A DNA stretch of 64,000 nt from Bacillus marasmi (GTDB lineage Bacteria > Bacillota > Bacilli > Bacillales > Cytobacillaceae): assembly GCF_902168435.1 (NCBI RefSeq), contig NZ_LR656180.1:1-64000 (forward strand). The letters are read 5' to 3'. Under the pieces are notes generated by a model, which worked only from the letters and a program-made list of their open reading frames with translations, was not told where the DNA came from and ran no database searches. Shown here one piece after another: positions 1 to 7,456 of this stretch (the stretch's first letter is position 1; each line of letters begins with the position of its first letter). The translations under genes were made by a program, and so were the position numbers.

Positions 1-133
1 CAGGTTGCCCACGTGTTACTCACCCGTCCGCCGCTGACTATCGGGAGCAAGCTCCCTCAAGTCCGCTCGACTTGCATGTATTAGGCACGCCGCCAGCGTT
101 CGTCCTGAGCCAGGATCAAACTCTCCAAGAAAG
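1..133 (-). rRNA. 16S ribosomal RNA, 5' end (partial)
   Basis: Read on the minus strand, this is the canonical start of bacterial 16S rRNA: the GAGAGTTTGATCCTGGCTCAG region followed by the helices ending in GTGAGTAACACGTGGGCAACC. Only about the first 130 nt lie in the window; the gene continues beyond base 1. The mature 5' end is estimated from the usual distance to GAGAGTTTGATC and may be off by a few bases. Two rRNA-type promoters lie upstream. Confidence 0.97.
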
Positions 134-230
134 TTGAGTTGATTTAGCTCATAAAAGTTACGTTGGCTAGTGTTCATGACCGAAGTCAGATACACTAAAA
201 ATTTGTTTATTGTTGACGTTTGTTTGTTTA

Positions 231-244
231 GTTTTCAAAGAGCA
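231..244 (-). promoter_or_regulatory. rrn leader boxA-like antitermination element
   Basis: On the minus strand the leader between the rRNA promoters and 16S contains TGCTCTTTGAAAAC, which matches the boxA-type motif of Bacillus rRNA leaders bound by the Nus factors during rRNA antitermination. Its position, about 100 nt upstream of 16S and downstream of both promoters, fits. The role is inferred from family knowledge. Confidence 0.6.
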
Positions 245-277
245 ATTTGTTGCTTGTCGCTCAGAGGCGACTTTATA

Positions 278-306
278 AATATACCATTTCGTCATATGCT
301 TGTCAA
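278..306 (-). promoter_or_regulatory. rRNA promoter P2 (sigma-A)
   Basis: On the minus strand: -35 TTGACA (301-306), a 17-nt spacer and -10 TATATT (278-283). This is a near-consensus vegetative promoter reading toward the 16S gene, in the usual proximal position of Bacillus rrn tandem promoters. Confidence 0.85.
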
Positions 307-351
307 CACTTTTTATTTTCAAAAAGTTGATGTCCAGCAGCGACGTTTATT

Positions 352-380
352 AATATACCAAAGGATTAAAAAATCGTCAA
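352..380 (-). promoter_or_regulatory. rRNA promoter P1 (sigma-A)
   Basis: On the minus strand: -35 TTGACG (375-380), a 17-nt spacer and -10 TATATT (352-357). It lies 74 bp upstream of P2 with the same -10 hexamer, forming the tandem P1/P2 pair typical of Bacillus rRNA operons. Confidence 0.8.
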
Positions 381-398
381 CATATTTTATTAATTTAT

Positions 399-629
399 TT
401 ATCCTCTTTTTAATTTCTTTCGCTTTGAAGGCATATAGTATAAGCATTCCTTTGGAGAAGCTAATCTTTTAAATAGCGTAAATAACACAGTATATCGCTC
501 TTCCATAGCTTTCTTTGCACTATGATCAACTCGATGATCATTTAAATCAAATAAAATTTCATCCATTTCTCGCTTAATCAAATACCTTATTTCTTGTTCT
601 TCTTTACAAGAGATTATCATACCTAACAT
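399..629 (-). CDS. Small conserved hypothetical protein (76 aa)
   Basis: This encodes a 76-residue soluble, highly charged protein rich in K, R, E and D, with a probable helical segment (EEQEIRYLIKREMDEILFDL). Translation is placed at the ATG at 629 because GGAGGAAGG lies just upstream; the longer reading frame upstream has no ribosome site. It sits alone between pdaB, which diverges from it, and the rRNA promoters. Small proteins of this kind occur at this spot in other Bacillus genomes as far as I recall. I recognise no domain and assign no function. Confidence 0.7.
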   Translation of the reverse strand: MLGMIISCKEEQEIRYLIKREMDEILFDLNDHRVDHSAKKAMEERYTVLFTLFKRLASPKECLYYMPSKRKKLKRG

Positions 630-705
630 GAAAACCTTCCTCCTGATGTTGAAATTGGATTTTTTTGTAGTGTTTTCCAAATTTGATTTTTTTATTAGCA
701 AATTA

Positions 706-733
706 TCATATCGGCTTATTTACCGCATAGGAT
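706..733 (+). promoter_or_regulatory. Possible sigma-E promoter of pdaB
   Basis: TCATATC (706-712), a 13-nt spacer and CATAGGAT (726-733) resemble the mother-cell sigma-E pattern (TCATATT, N13-15, CATACAAT), about 30 nt before the pdaB start. The -10 deviates at two positions, so this is tentative. Sporulation control of pdaB is known in B. subtilis. Confidence 0.4.
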
Positions 734-763
734 AGGATTGAGCGATGGGACGAGGTGACTTGG

Positions 764-1516
764 ATGAATTTCTTCTTTATATTAAACGGAAAGACCATTA
801 AACACCTGCTTTTAATTATGATTGCTGCTTTCTTTACTGCCTTTTTCATGTACATGGAAAATATTTTTCATCTTGCTGTTTTTACAGCTAAAGACGGGCC
901 AAAAGCAATATATAAAGGGGAAAAGGATGTTGCGTTGAGCTTTAATATTGGTTGGGGCGATGAAAAAGCTGAACCGATTATTGACACGCTTAAGAAGGAA
1001 AATGTAAAATCCGCTACATTTTTTCTATCAGGCTCTTGGGCGGAAAGACATCCTGACCTTGTAGAGAAAATTGTAAAGGAAGGCTATGAAATCGGAGTAT
1101 TAGGATATTCCTACCAGGATTATTCCGAATTGGATGATGCTAAAATACGTAAAGACCTCTTATTAGCACAAACGGCCTTTAAAAAATTAAATGTTAAGGA
1201 TATTGAACTTGTTCGTGCCCCGACAGGACATTTTGATCAAAGATCTTTAAAAATTGCTTCCCAGTATGGTTATACATTCGTTCATTGGAGCTTAGATTCA
1301 AAGGATTGGACAAATCCTGGAGTGGCTGAAATTACAAAGAACGTTGCTAAAGCAAAAAATGGCGACATTATCCTATTACATGCATCTGATTCGGCCAAAC
1401 AAACCGCAAAAGCATTGCCTGGAATAATCAGTGAATTGCGTGGAAAAGGACTTAAATTTGTATCGGTTTCACAAATGATTTCCAACGGAACGACAGAGTC
1501 AACCGAAATAAACTAA
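764..1516 (+). CDS. pdaB: Sporulation polysaccharide deacetylase family protein PdaB
   Basis: This is a 250-residue member of the NodB-type polysaccharide deacetylase (CE4) superfamily, PdaB/YbaN group, needed in B. subtilis for spore stability after engulfment. The start is the ATG at 764, 6 nt after a GAGGTG ribosome site; a GTG at 755 would place the site inside the gene. A membrane anchor spans about residues 15-31 and the deacetylase fold follows from about residue 54 (ATFFLSGSWAERHP, then RAPTGHFDQ). The metal-site motif is degenerate: SFNIGWGD replaces the TFDDG of active enzymes and no H-x3-H pair is seen. A catalytic role is therefore uncertain. It converges with kbaA. Confidence 0.93.
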   Translation: MNFFFILNGKTIKHLLLIMIAAFFTAFFMYMENIFHLAVFTAKDGPKAIYKGEKDVALSFNIGWGDEKAEPIIDTLKKENVKSATFFLSGSWAERHPDLVEKIVKEGYEIGVLGYSYQDYSELDDAKIRKDLLLAQTAFKKLNVKDIELVRAPTGHFDQRSLKIASQYGYTFVHWSLDSKDWTNPGVAEITKNVAKAKNGDIILLHASDSAKQTAKALPGIISELRGKGLKFVSVSQMISNGTTESTEIN

Positions 1517-1522
1517 AAATAA

Positions 1523-1553
1523 AGAGAAGCAGCTAAAAGATAGCCGCTTCTCT
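1523..1553. terminator. Bidirectional terminator between pdaB and kbaA
   Basis: Inverted repeat AGAGAAGC (1523-1530) / GCTTCTCT (1546-1553), with inner pairing GCTA/TAGC across an A/C mismatch. It sits between convergent pdaB and kbaA. A CTGTTTTATG tract follows on the plus strand and a TTTATTTTTAG tract on the minus strand. Confidence 0.75.
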
Positions 1554-1558
1554 CTGTT

Positions 1559-2188
1559 TTATGCTTTACCAGTTTGTTTTCTTTGCATTAGGGATGATTC
1601 ATTAAGTTTATGGAGTACCAGTAATTGATATGCATTACAGGCAAGCAAAGGAATAAGCATTAAATATAACCAGCTATGTTCATTTACACGTAGTACTGGC
1701 ATCCATTCAATAATTGTAATGACTACCATGAAAAATAATGCTGGAATAAACGCTTCTTTATTCGTTTGTTTTGCTTTCTGCCACGCAAAGATTAACCCCA
1801 CGATAAACACAAAAACCGCAAGTGCAATATAGGAAAAGTAACTCTCCCCTTTTTCAGCAAAAAAGATATACCGAAGATAAACTAGATCAAATAACACAAA
1901 ACCAATTAAAATGATCTGGACAGCATTCCACAATTTCGCACTTCGGAACATACCCAAACCAAACCGGTGAACTGTTAAATAGGCGAAAAAGCCCATTTGA
2001 CTTACTAAACTGAAAATAAATCCAATCCCGATTAACCAAAATAGAACTGACAAGATTTCCAGCATTTCAAAATTGGCAAACGATGGCGCAAACTCCTCCC
2101 AGCGTACGACAAAACCAACTACCCCTGTTGTCAAAGCTCCGATTAATAATGTTGAAAAAAATAGTTTGACCAAATTACGGCTATTCAC
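1559..2188 (-). CDS. kbaA: KinB-signalling pathway activation protein KbaA
   Basis: This 209-residue integral membrane protein has about six hydrophobic segments spread over its length and a basic C-terminus. In B. subtilis KbaA is required for activity of the sporulation kinase KinB and so for phosphorelay entry. Identity rests on overall sequence, size and the conserved position between gerD and pdaB. The start is a GTG (2186-2188) preceded by GGGGGAAG. No catalytic motifs are expected or seen. It is monocistronic and convergent with pdaB. Confidence 0.9.
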   Translation of the reverse strand: MNSRNLVKLFFSTLLIGALTTGVVGFVVRWEEFAPSFANFEMLEILSVLFWLIGIGFIFSLVSQMGFFAYLTVHRFGLGMFRSAKLWNAVQIILIGFVLFDLVYLRYIFFAEKGESYFSYIALAVFVFIVGLIFAWQKAKQTNKEAFIPALFFMVVITIIEWMPVLRVNEHSWLYLMLIPLLACNAYQLLVLHKLNESSLMQRKQTGKA

Positions 2189-2323
2189 GGTTCTTCCCCC
2201 ATAGAAAATTATTAGTAAACATCAAAAAAGTCCTGAGTATTACCCTATATTTTTGAAAAATGTTTTATTTCATTAATGATTGTACCAACCAAATTTTGAA
2301 AAATCTAGATATTACCCTCTAAA

Positions 2324-2354
2324 TGAATAATATTTGCCCTTGATTCTCATTCTA
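2324..2354 (+). promoter_or_regulatory. Sigma-G promoter of gerD
   Basis: TGAATA (2324-2329), an exact 18-nt spacer and CATTCTA (2348-2354) match the forespore sigma-G consensus (gnATA, N18, CATnnTA). It lies 35 nt upstream of the gerD start. In B. subtilis gerD is transcribed in the forespore by sigma-G, which agrees with this reading. Confidence 0.8.
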
Positions 2355-2388
2355 TATGTATGAACTGCTTTGTGAAGGGAGCCTATAT

Positions 2389-2973
2389 ATGTTAAAGAAA
2401 TCGAACCTGCTCCTCCCATTTTGCTTTTTCTTTATTATTTCTGGCTGCGCTGACTCTGAGGCTAAAGGTGGAGAACTTGATTATGAAGAAACAAAGAAAA
2501 TGGTTGTCGACATTTTAAAAACCGATGAAGGAAAAAAGGCCATTCAAGAAGTACTCACTGATGAAAAGATTAAACAACAGTTGGTAATGGATCAAACCGT
2601 TGTTAAAGAAGTGATTGAACAAACATTAACTTCTGATAAGGGCATGGAATTTTGGAAAAAGGCTTATGAAGACCCTAAATTTGCTGAGGGTATGGCCAAA
2701 AGCATGAAGACGGAAAACGAAACTTTATTAAAAAATATGATGAATGATCCTGAATATCGTGGGAAACTAGTTGAAGTCATGAAGGACCCTGAGCTTCAAA
2801 AAGAAGTCCAAGATACATTAAAAAGCACCGAATACAGAGAGCATTTACAGAAAATTGTTAGTGAAACATTTGAAAGTCCTCTTTTTAAAGCTAAGATACA
2901 GGACCTTCTTTTAAAAGCAGCTGACGAAGTAAAAACCGGCAAAAAGGGCGAGGGTAGCGCAGACGAAGCCTAA
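2389..2973 (+). CDS. gerD: Spore germination lipoprotein GerD
   Basis: This 194-residue lipoprotein of the spore inner membrane organises nutrient germinant receptors into a cluster (germinosome) and speeds germination. The start is ATG 2389, after GAAGGGA at good spacing; the frame is open upstream to 2356 without a ribosome site. A hydrophobic signal sequence (about residues 6-18) ends in a lipobox with ISGC, the Cys being the lipidated residue. The rest is charged and helical, with recurrent DP-E-Y/F elements. Its own sigma-G promoter precedes it and a terminator follows. The order salA-gerD-kbaA is conserved in Bacillus. Confidence 0.95.
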   Translation: MLKKSNLLLPFCFFFIISGCADSEAKGGELDYEETKKMVVDILKTDEGKKAIQEVLTDEKIKQQLVMDQTVVKEVIEQTLTSDKGMEFWKKAYEDPKFAEGMAKSMKTENETLLKNMMNDPEYRGKLVEVMKDPELQKEVQDTLKSTEYREHLQKIVSETFESPLFKAKIQDLLLKAADEVKTGKKGEGSADEA

Positions 2974-2984
2974 ATTTCAAAAAA

Positions 2985-3014
2985 ATGACAGCCCCTAATT
3001 CTAGTAGCTGTCAT
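2985..3014. terminator. Bidirectional terminator between gerD and salA
   Basis: Stem ATGACAGC (2985-2992) / GCTGTCAT (3007-3014), preceded by an A-run and followed by eight T residues. It serves both convergent genes. Confidence 0.9.
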
Positions 3015-3024
3015 TTTTTTTGCA

Positions 3025-4080
3025 TTAGTTTTCGATTTTTTCAATAATGTTTTTGGCAATTTCCATATAGATTTTACCAAGCTTATGATCTTCTTGATAA
3101 ATTGATGGCGCGAAGTCCTCTTCATCCCAATCAGGTTGTCCAAGAGGCAGCTGTCCTAGCACTTCTGTTTGTAACTCTTCAGCTAGCCTATCGCCACCGC
3201 CACGGCCAAAGATATATTCCTTCTCGCCTGTCTTTTCACTTTCAAAATAGGACATATTTTCGACGACTCCGATGACTTCATGATCAGTCTTAATCGCCAT
3301 TGCACCTGCACGCGCAGCTACAAACGCTGCAGTAGGATGTGGAGTTGTTACAATAACCTCTTTACACGCTGGTAGCATTTGATGTACATCTAGTGCTACA
3401 TCGCCTGTGCCTGGTGGTAAATCAAGCAATAAATAATCTAGGTCGCCCCAGTCAACTTCATTAAAGAAGCTGTTTAGCATTTTACCAAGCATTGGTCCGC
3501 GCCAAATAATTGGAGCATTATCTTCAACAAAAAAGCCCATAGAAATAACTTTTACGCCAAATCGGTCAACTGGAAGAATTTTTTCATTTTGCACAGCTGG
3601 ACGAGTCGTAATTCCCATCATATCAGGAACACTAAAGCCATAAATATCAGCATCCACTAAACCAACTTTTTTGCCTAAACGCGCTAATGATACTGCAAGA
3701 TTGACGGAAACTGTTGATTTCCCAACTCCACCTTTACCACTTGCAATCGCAATAAACGTTGTTTTGCTAGTTGGAGACAGCAAGCCTTCTACCTCAGGCG
3801 CCAATTGTGAACGGAATTTTTCCAGGATTTCTTCAGGTAGCTCGCTAAATCGTAAGCCAACTGTGTTTGCACCTTCCTGTTTAAGCAAGGAAACGATTTC
3901 TGATTGAAGCTGTAGCTGTTCAGCCGTACCAGTTTTTGCAATAGCCACCTTTACGCTAACGTGACCTTTCTCTTCATTAATCTTTACCTCTAGAATCGCA
4001 TTTACTTCCTCAAGCGTTTTATGTAAAAAAGGTTCCTTTAATCCATTAAGTACTTCAATTACTCTTGCTTCTGTTAACAT
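3025..4080 (-). CDS. salA: Mrp/NBP35-family P-loop ATPase SalA
   Basis: This 351-residue protein of the Mrp/ApbC/NBP35 family is the usual length for SalA. In B. subtilis SalA represses scoC and so raises exoprotease production; relatives are iron-sulfur cluster carriers. An N-terminal MIP18-like domain (about residues 1-85) is followed by a deviant Walker A, GKGGVGKST, near residue 115, then DADIYGFSVPDMMG and the Walker B-like LLLDLPPGTGDVAL. The start is ATG 4080, with AAGGTGGG upstream; the longer frame to 4119 has no ribosome site. Which role dominates here cannot be read from the sequence. Confidence 0.93.
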   Translation of the reverse strand: MLTEARVIEVLNGLKEPFLHKTLEEVNAILEVKINEEKGHVSVKVAIAKTGTAEQLQLQSEIVSLLKQEGANTVGLRFSELPEEILEKFRSQLAPEVEGLLSPTSKTTFIAIASGKGGVGKSTVSVNLAVSLARLGKKVGLVDADIYGFSVPDMMGITTRPAVQNEKILPVDRFGVKVISMGFFVEDNAPIIWRGPMLGKMLNSFFNEVDWGDLDYLLLDLPPGTGDVALDVHQMLPACKEVIVTTPHPTAAFVAARAGAMAIKTDHEVIGVVENMSYFESEKTGEKEYIFGRGGGDRLAEELQTEVLGQLPLGQPDWDEEDFAPSIYQEDHKLGKIYMEIAKNIIEKIEN

Positions 4081-4204
4081 GAATAAAACACCCACCTTAT
4101 GTATTCGTTTCCAATTCATAATATACCAAAACTCAAAAAAAGAACAGTTATCTGTATCACACTTAATAACACCTATAAGCTGTTATTTCGTAAAATAAAA
4201 AAAG

Positions 4205-4222
4205 AGAAGGTTCTCACCTTCT
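4205..4222 (-). terminator. Terminator of the ybaK-cwlD unit
   Basis: On the minus strand AGAAGGT-GAG-AACCTTCT is followed by CTTTTTTTATTTT. The 5' arm overlaps the cwlD stop codon. Confidence 0.8.
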
Positions 4223-4940
4223 AGTCTGCTTCTTTTAGTTCTTTTTCAACCGTAAAATATCGAATAATTCCTTTATAAATAGATGCCGCTACCTTTTCTT
4301 GATAGCGTTCTTCCTTTAAATTGTTTCTTTCACGCGGATTTGATAGAAAACCAATTTCTACTAACGCTCCCGGTTTTTTAGCATGCTTTAATATATAAAC
4401 ATGATGAATTGACTTTGCTTTACGATCGGTATTTTCTAGATTTTTTCTTAATTCATCCTGTATAAACTTAGCAGCACGCTGATTTTCTTGTATTTTAGGT
4501 GCATAGAAGGTTTGCGCACCGCTCCAACGTGGTGAAGGAATGGAATTTAAATGCACACTGACAAATAAATCTGCTTCCGACTCATTAATCATCTTTAGGC
4601 GAGCCTTTAAGTCTTCAACTTTCCTTCGACTATAGCCGCGAGTATCTATTTCAGCTAAATCACGGTCAGTTTCCCTCGTCATCATCACAAGTGCACCTTG
4701 TTCCTGCAAATAATCACGTAGCTTTAACGACACATCAAGAGCAATATCCTTTTCGAGCGCGGTTTTATTGCCCGCCCCACCATCTGGTCCGCCATGTCCT
4801 GGATCAATTAGGACAATTTTCCCACTTAAGGGGAGGTTCCATGATTTCCATGAATCATCTTCCCTAAAATCATATTGTAAAATAAAGAATAAAATCATTA
4901 GCCCGAGAGCAAATCCACTGATTTTTAATTTCCGTTTCAT
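4221..4940 (-). CDS. cwlD: N-acetylmuramoyl-L-alanine amidase CwlD
   Basis: This 239-residue Amidase_3 enzyme cleaves the peptide from N-acetylmuramic acid. With PdaA it makes the muramic delta-lactam of spore cortex peptidoglycan. A signal or anchor helix covers about residues 7-23. Zinc and catalytic motifs are present: IDPGHGGPDGG (His), the Glu of LEKDIALD, VSVHLNS (His) and the catalytic Glu of VEIGFLSNPRE. The start is ATG 4940, preceded by GGAGGGAG; the frame remains open upstream to 4991 without a ribosome site. It lies downstream of ybaK as in B. subtilis. Confidence 0.95.
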   Translation of the reverse strand: MKRKLKISGFALGLMILFFILQYDFREDDSWKSWNLPLSGKIVLIDPGHGGPDGGAGNKTALEKDIALDVSLKLRDYLQEQGALVMMTRETDRDLAEIDTRGYSRRKVEDLKARLKMINESEADLFVSVHLNSIPSPRWSGAQTFYAPKIQENQRAAKFIQDELRKNLENTDRKAKSIHHVYILKHAKKPGALVEIGFLSNPRERNNLKEERYQEKVAASIYKGIIRYFTVEKELKEAD

Positions 4941-5039
4941 GTGCTGAGCTACTCCCTCCTGCCTGTCCTCATAATTCACTATATGGGACAAAAGAGAGCT
5001 TTAGAACACGAAACACCTACTTACCTATAACAACATATG

Positions 5040-5489
5040 TTAATGAAGGCGGAGTTTATGACGTCTTTCCCCTTTTTGAAACCCTTCTCGCCACCATGAA
5101 TCAACATATTGCTCACACATATAAAATAGAGATTCACTATGAATTCCCTCATCCATCATTCCATGACCCCAATACAAAATAAAATTATATAAGGTATCAG
5201 TTAAGTGCTTACGTTCGGCATCACAGCGCTCTTTAACCTGCTGTAATTGCTCACCATAATAACCGAAGCGGCTCATTCTTGCTCCTAGCAGATATGCTTC
5301 TATGGCAACATCATAACAGGCCTCCTCCATTCCGGATTTCATCAAAACACTTGAAGCAATTCTCGATGATCCAAAATGGTGTTTCACACTGTTTTTTAAC
5401 ATTTGTATCGATAATTCTCGCAATACGGTTCGTTCATATTTTATTTGTTTTTCTCGCTGTTTATCTGTAAATGTTGTTATCAAGGTCAT
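5040..5489 (-). CDS. ybaK: DUF2521 family protein YbaK
   Basis: This 149-residue soluble protein matches the Bacillus YbaK/DUF2521 family in size, sequence character (a Tyr- and Trp-rich C-terminal half with MCEQYVDSWWREGFQKG) and position directly before cwlD. The function is unknown. The start is ATG 5489. In the ancestral chromosome it would lie downstream of rpsI; here the integrated island separates them. The B. subtilis gene ybaJ, usually between rpsI and ybaK, is not present. Confidence 0.85.
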   Translation of the reverse strand: MTLITTFTDKQREKQIKYERTVLRELSIQMLKNSVKHHFGSSRIASSVLMKSGMEEACYDVAIEAYLLGARMSRFGYYGEQLQQVKERCDAERKHLTDTLYNFILYWGHGMMDEGIHSESLFYMCEQYVDSWWREGFQKGERRHKLRLH

Positions 5490-5680
5490 TTCCTATTACA
5501 CCCCTTTGAAGGTATTCTTTATCCTTCTTACGGGAGGCATACAATTTTTTAAAGACATAATGTTTCCAATTTTATTGGGAAAAATTAAGAATACACTACT
5601 GAAAAATTAACACTCCTATGCCGTCCTAACGAATGGATTATTGTAGAGAAAAGTAGCGACAACGTTATATACCAAAATAG

Positions 5681-5870
5681 GAGGAGAAATTCCGCTTAAT
5701 TCTGTTTTAGAATTAAAAACAGCTTCAATAAGCGGAGAAATTCCCCTTATTGAATTAAAACAAGCAAGAAAAATGGTTTTTTCAATGCTTAACGGTAAAA
5801 TCTCCCCTTATTTCCCCTAAAATGAGCTACATTCTGTGTTTAAGAGGAATATTTCCGCTTATTTTGCTTC
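5681..5870. repeat. Cluster of palindromic GCGGAGAAATTCCGC-type repeats
   Basis: The gap between ybaK and the island contains no gene. It holds at least four related copies of a near-palindrome: GGAGAAATTCCGCTTAA (about 5682-5698), AATAAGCGGAGAAATTCC continuing to CCTTATT (5733-5757), a diverged copy (about 5798-5818) and GGAATATTTCCGCTTATTTT (about 5848-5867). The second copy pairs almost perfectly with itself. I take these as a dispersed intergenic palindrome family; a role as transcript-end structures or binding sites is possible but not shown. Confidence 0.6.
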
Positions 5871-5896
5871 TACACCATTACACTTTCCAAAACAAT

Positions 5897-5923
5897 AAAA
5901 AAACCCCAGTCGAATGACTGAGG
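5897..5923 (-). terminator. Ancestral rpsI terminator, now stranded beside attL
   Basis: On the minus strand the stem CCTCAGTC/GACTGGGG (5916-5923 and 5904-5911, one G-U pair) is followed by seven T residues. It sits 20 bp outside the 68-bp repeat copy at 5944-6011, exactly where the terminator of uninterrupted rpsI would lie. The insertion has moved it about 15 kb from rpsI. Confidence 0.8.
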
Positions 5924-5943
5924 CTTGGTTTTGTAAAGAAAAA

Positions 5944-6081
<138 letters not shown>

Positions 6082-6121
6082 CATTTTTTTAAAACATGAT
6101 TAAAAACCATAATATATGTTT

Positions 6122-6151
6122 TATGGTCAAAATATGGTCATGATATGGTCG
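6122..6151 (+). promoter_or_regulatory. Left arm-type repeats (TATGGTCA)
   Basis: Two TATGGTCA octamers separated by AAA (6122-6140) and a third, TATGGTCG (6144-6151), lie about 110 bp inside attL. The 19-bp double unit recurs exactly and in the same orientation at 20729-20747 beside attR. Their position at both ends suggests integrase or excisionase arm-binding sites. Confidence 0.65.
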
Positions 6152-6260
6152 CAAAACTTTATTCCTTGATTAAATCTAATCTAACATTATCCATGGTCGA
6201 CGTTTGACCAAGCCCGATAAAATTAATAAAATTGAAGTGGTTAATAACGGAGGGATCATC

Positions 6261-6992
6261 ATGCACAGCTTCCAATATGGGACAACATCATTTAGCTATA
6301 CAGTTGAATTACAGGAAAAAAGAAAAGACATAGCCATTTCAGTTAGTTTGGATGAAGGGATTAAGGTGCGTGCGCCAATTGGAATTGAGCCAACACACCT
6401 TGAAACAATCCTCTACAAAAAAGCACCCTGGATTATTAAAAAGAAAAACGAACTCGACGAAATTGGGGTGCCAGCTAAACCGAAGGAATTTGTAAGCGGA
6501 GAGAAATTCCCTTACCTGGGTAGAAATTACAAATTAAAAGTACATAGATTTGAAAACATACAGAAATCAACGCTTAGTTTTCGGCAAGGACGATTTATCG
6601 CTGAAATACCAGCTGAAATGTCAGATTGCGAAAAAGAAAATGAATTGAAATTGAGTTTTAAAGAGTGGTATACCCTACACGGATCTAAAAAGGTCGAAGA
6701 AAGGCTTCAAATATATTGCCCGAAAATGTTATTGGAGCCCTCTAATTTCGTGATTAAGGAGCAGCAAAAGCGTTGGGGATCTTGCGCTAGCGATGGCGCT
6801 ATTTACTTGAATTGGCGTATTATGATGGCTCCGATGGCGATTATTGATTATGTCCTGGTACATGAACTAGCGCATTTAAAATATCAAGATCATTCACCAG
6901 AATATTGGCGGTTTGTTAGATCTATACTTCCGGATTATGAGCACAGAAAAGATTGGTTGCGTGTTAACGGTCCATTACTTACCTTAATCTAA
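6261..6992 (+). CDS. YgjP/SprT-like (DUF45, M48-type) metallopeptidase
   Basis: This 243-residue predicted zinc metallopeptidase has the HELAH signature (VHELAHLKYQDHSPEYW) about 50 residues from the C-terminus and a preceding QQKRWGSCASDGAIYLNWR block, both typical of the YgjP-like DUF45 family. The start is ATG 6261, with GGAGGG 7 nt upstream; a TTG 57 nt earlier lacks a ribosome site. The substrate is unknown. Members of this family are often found beside type I restriction genes, as here (convergent with the hsd operon), so an accessory role in restriction or turnover of its subunits is plausible but unproved. It is the leftmost island gene. Confidence 0.88.
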   Translation: MHSFQYGTTSFSYTVELQEKRKDIAISVSLDEGIKVRAPIGIEPTHLETILYKKAPWIIKKKNELDEIGVPAKPKEFVSGEKFPYLGRNYKLKVHRFENIQKSTLSFRQGRFIAEIPAEMSDCEKENELKLSFKEWYTLHGSKKVEERLQIYCPKMLLEPSNFVIKEQQKRWGSCASDGAIYLNWRIMMAPMAIIDYVLVHELAHLKYQDHSPEYWRFVRSILPDYEHRKDWLRVNGPLLTLI

Positions 6993-7008
6993 ATTTTAAA
7001 AAACTAAA

Positions 7009-7038
7009 AAGACGCTTGGATTAAAGTCCATGCGTCTT
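7009..7038. terminator. Bidirectional terminator between metallopeptidase and hsd operon
   Basis: Stem AAGACGC (7009-7015) / GCGTCTT (7032-7038) with inner pairing TTGGA/TCCA. An A-rich tract on the left gives the minus strand a TTTTTAGTTTTTT tail. It separates the convergent metallopeptidase gene and hsd operon. Confidence 0.7.
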
Positions 7039-7046
7039 ACTTATAG

Positions 7047-7430
7047 CTAATACACCCTCAAATCCGGCAATTCTTCAGCTTTAAAATCCACTACAATAAA
7101 AAATCGATCCTTATCTAGACCTATTTCGCTGATTGCCGTTTCAATATTTTTCTTAAGGTCAAGTAAATATTTTCTAAGTTCCAAGCCCTCAATTTGTCCT
7201 TCAAATCCATTTGATTCAAATTGTACAATCCTATATTCTTCATCTGGTTTCGTGAGCCTATGTGCTTCTGGAATATGACCATGCCAAATAGTTTCAGAAT
7301 AATAACTGCTTTCTGGTATTTTCAATTTAAATTTTACATGGTACTCCGGGTAGTCTTTTTTTATAAATGGTCTTGATAACCAATCAAGTTGACCAACCGT
7401 CATTTCCATTTGAACACTCATCTTAAACAT
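7047..7430 (-). CDS. Hypothetical protein, last gene of the hsd operon (127 aa)
   Basis: This 127-residue soluble acidic protein is unrecognised. It is predicted mixed alpha/beta, with alternating strand patterns (YHVKFKLKIP, YRIVQFESNG, RFFIVVDFKAEELPDLRVY) and one helix (LRKYLLDLKKNIETAISEIGL), with no cysteines or catalytic signature. The start is ATG 7430 after AGAGGAAG. It begins 26 bp downstream of the hsdR stop on the same strand, so it is probably co-transcribed with hsdM-hsdS-hsdR. A role in modulating the restriction complex is inferred from position only. Confidence 0.7.
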   Translation of the reverse strand: MFKMSVQMEMTVGQLDWLSRPFIKKDYPEYHVKFKLKIPESSYYSETIWHGHIPEAHRLTKPDEEYRIVQFESNGFEGQIEGLELRKYLLDLKKNIETAISEIGLDKDRFFIVVDFKAEELPDLRVY

Positions 7431-7456
7431 AAGAAGCTTCCTCTCTGGAAAAGTGA

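Noticed and set aside
170-472. 100-aa plus-strand frame upstream of 16S
   Set aside because: It lies antisense across both rRNA promoters and the boxA leader and has no ribosome site.
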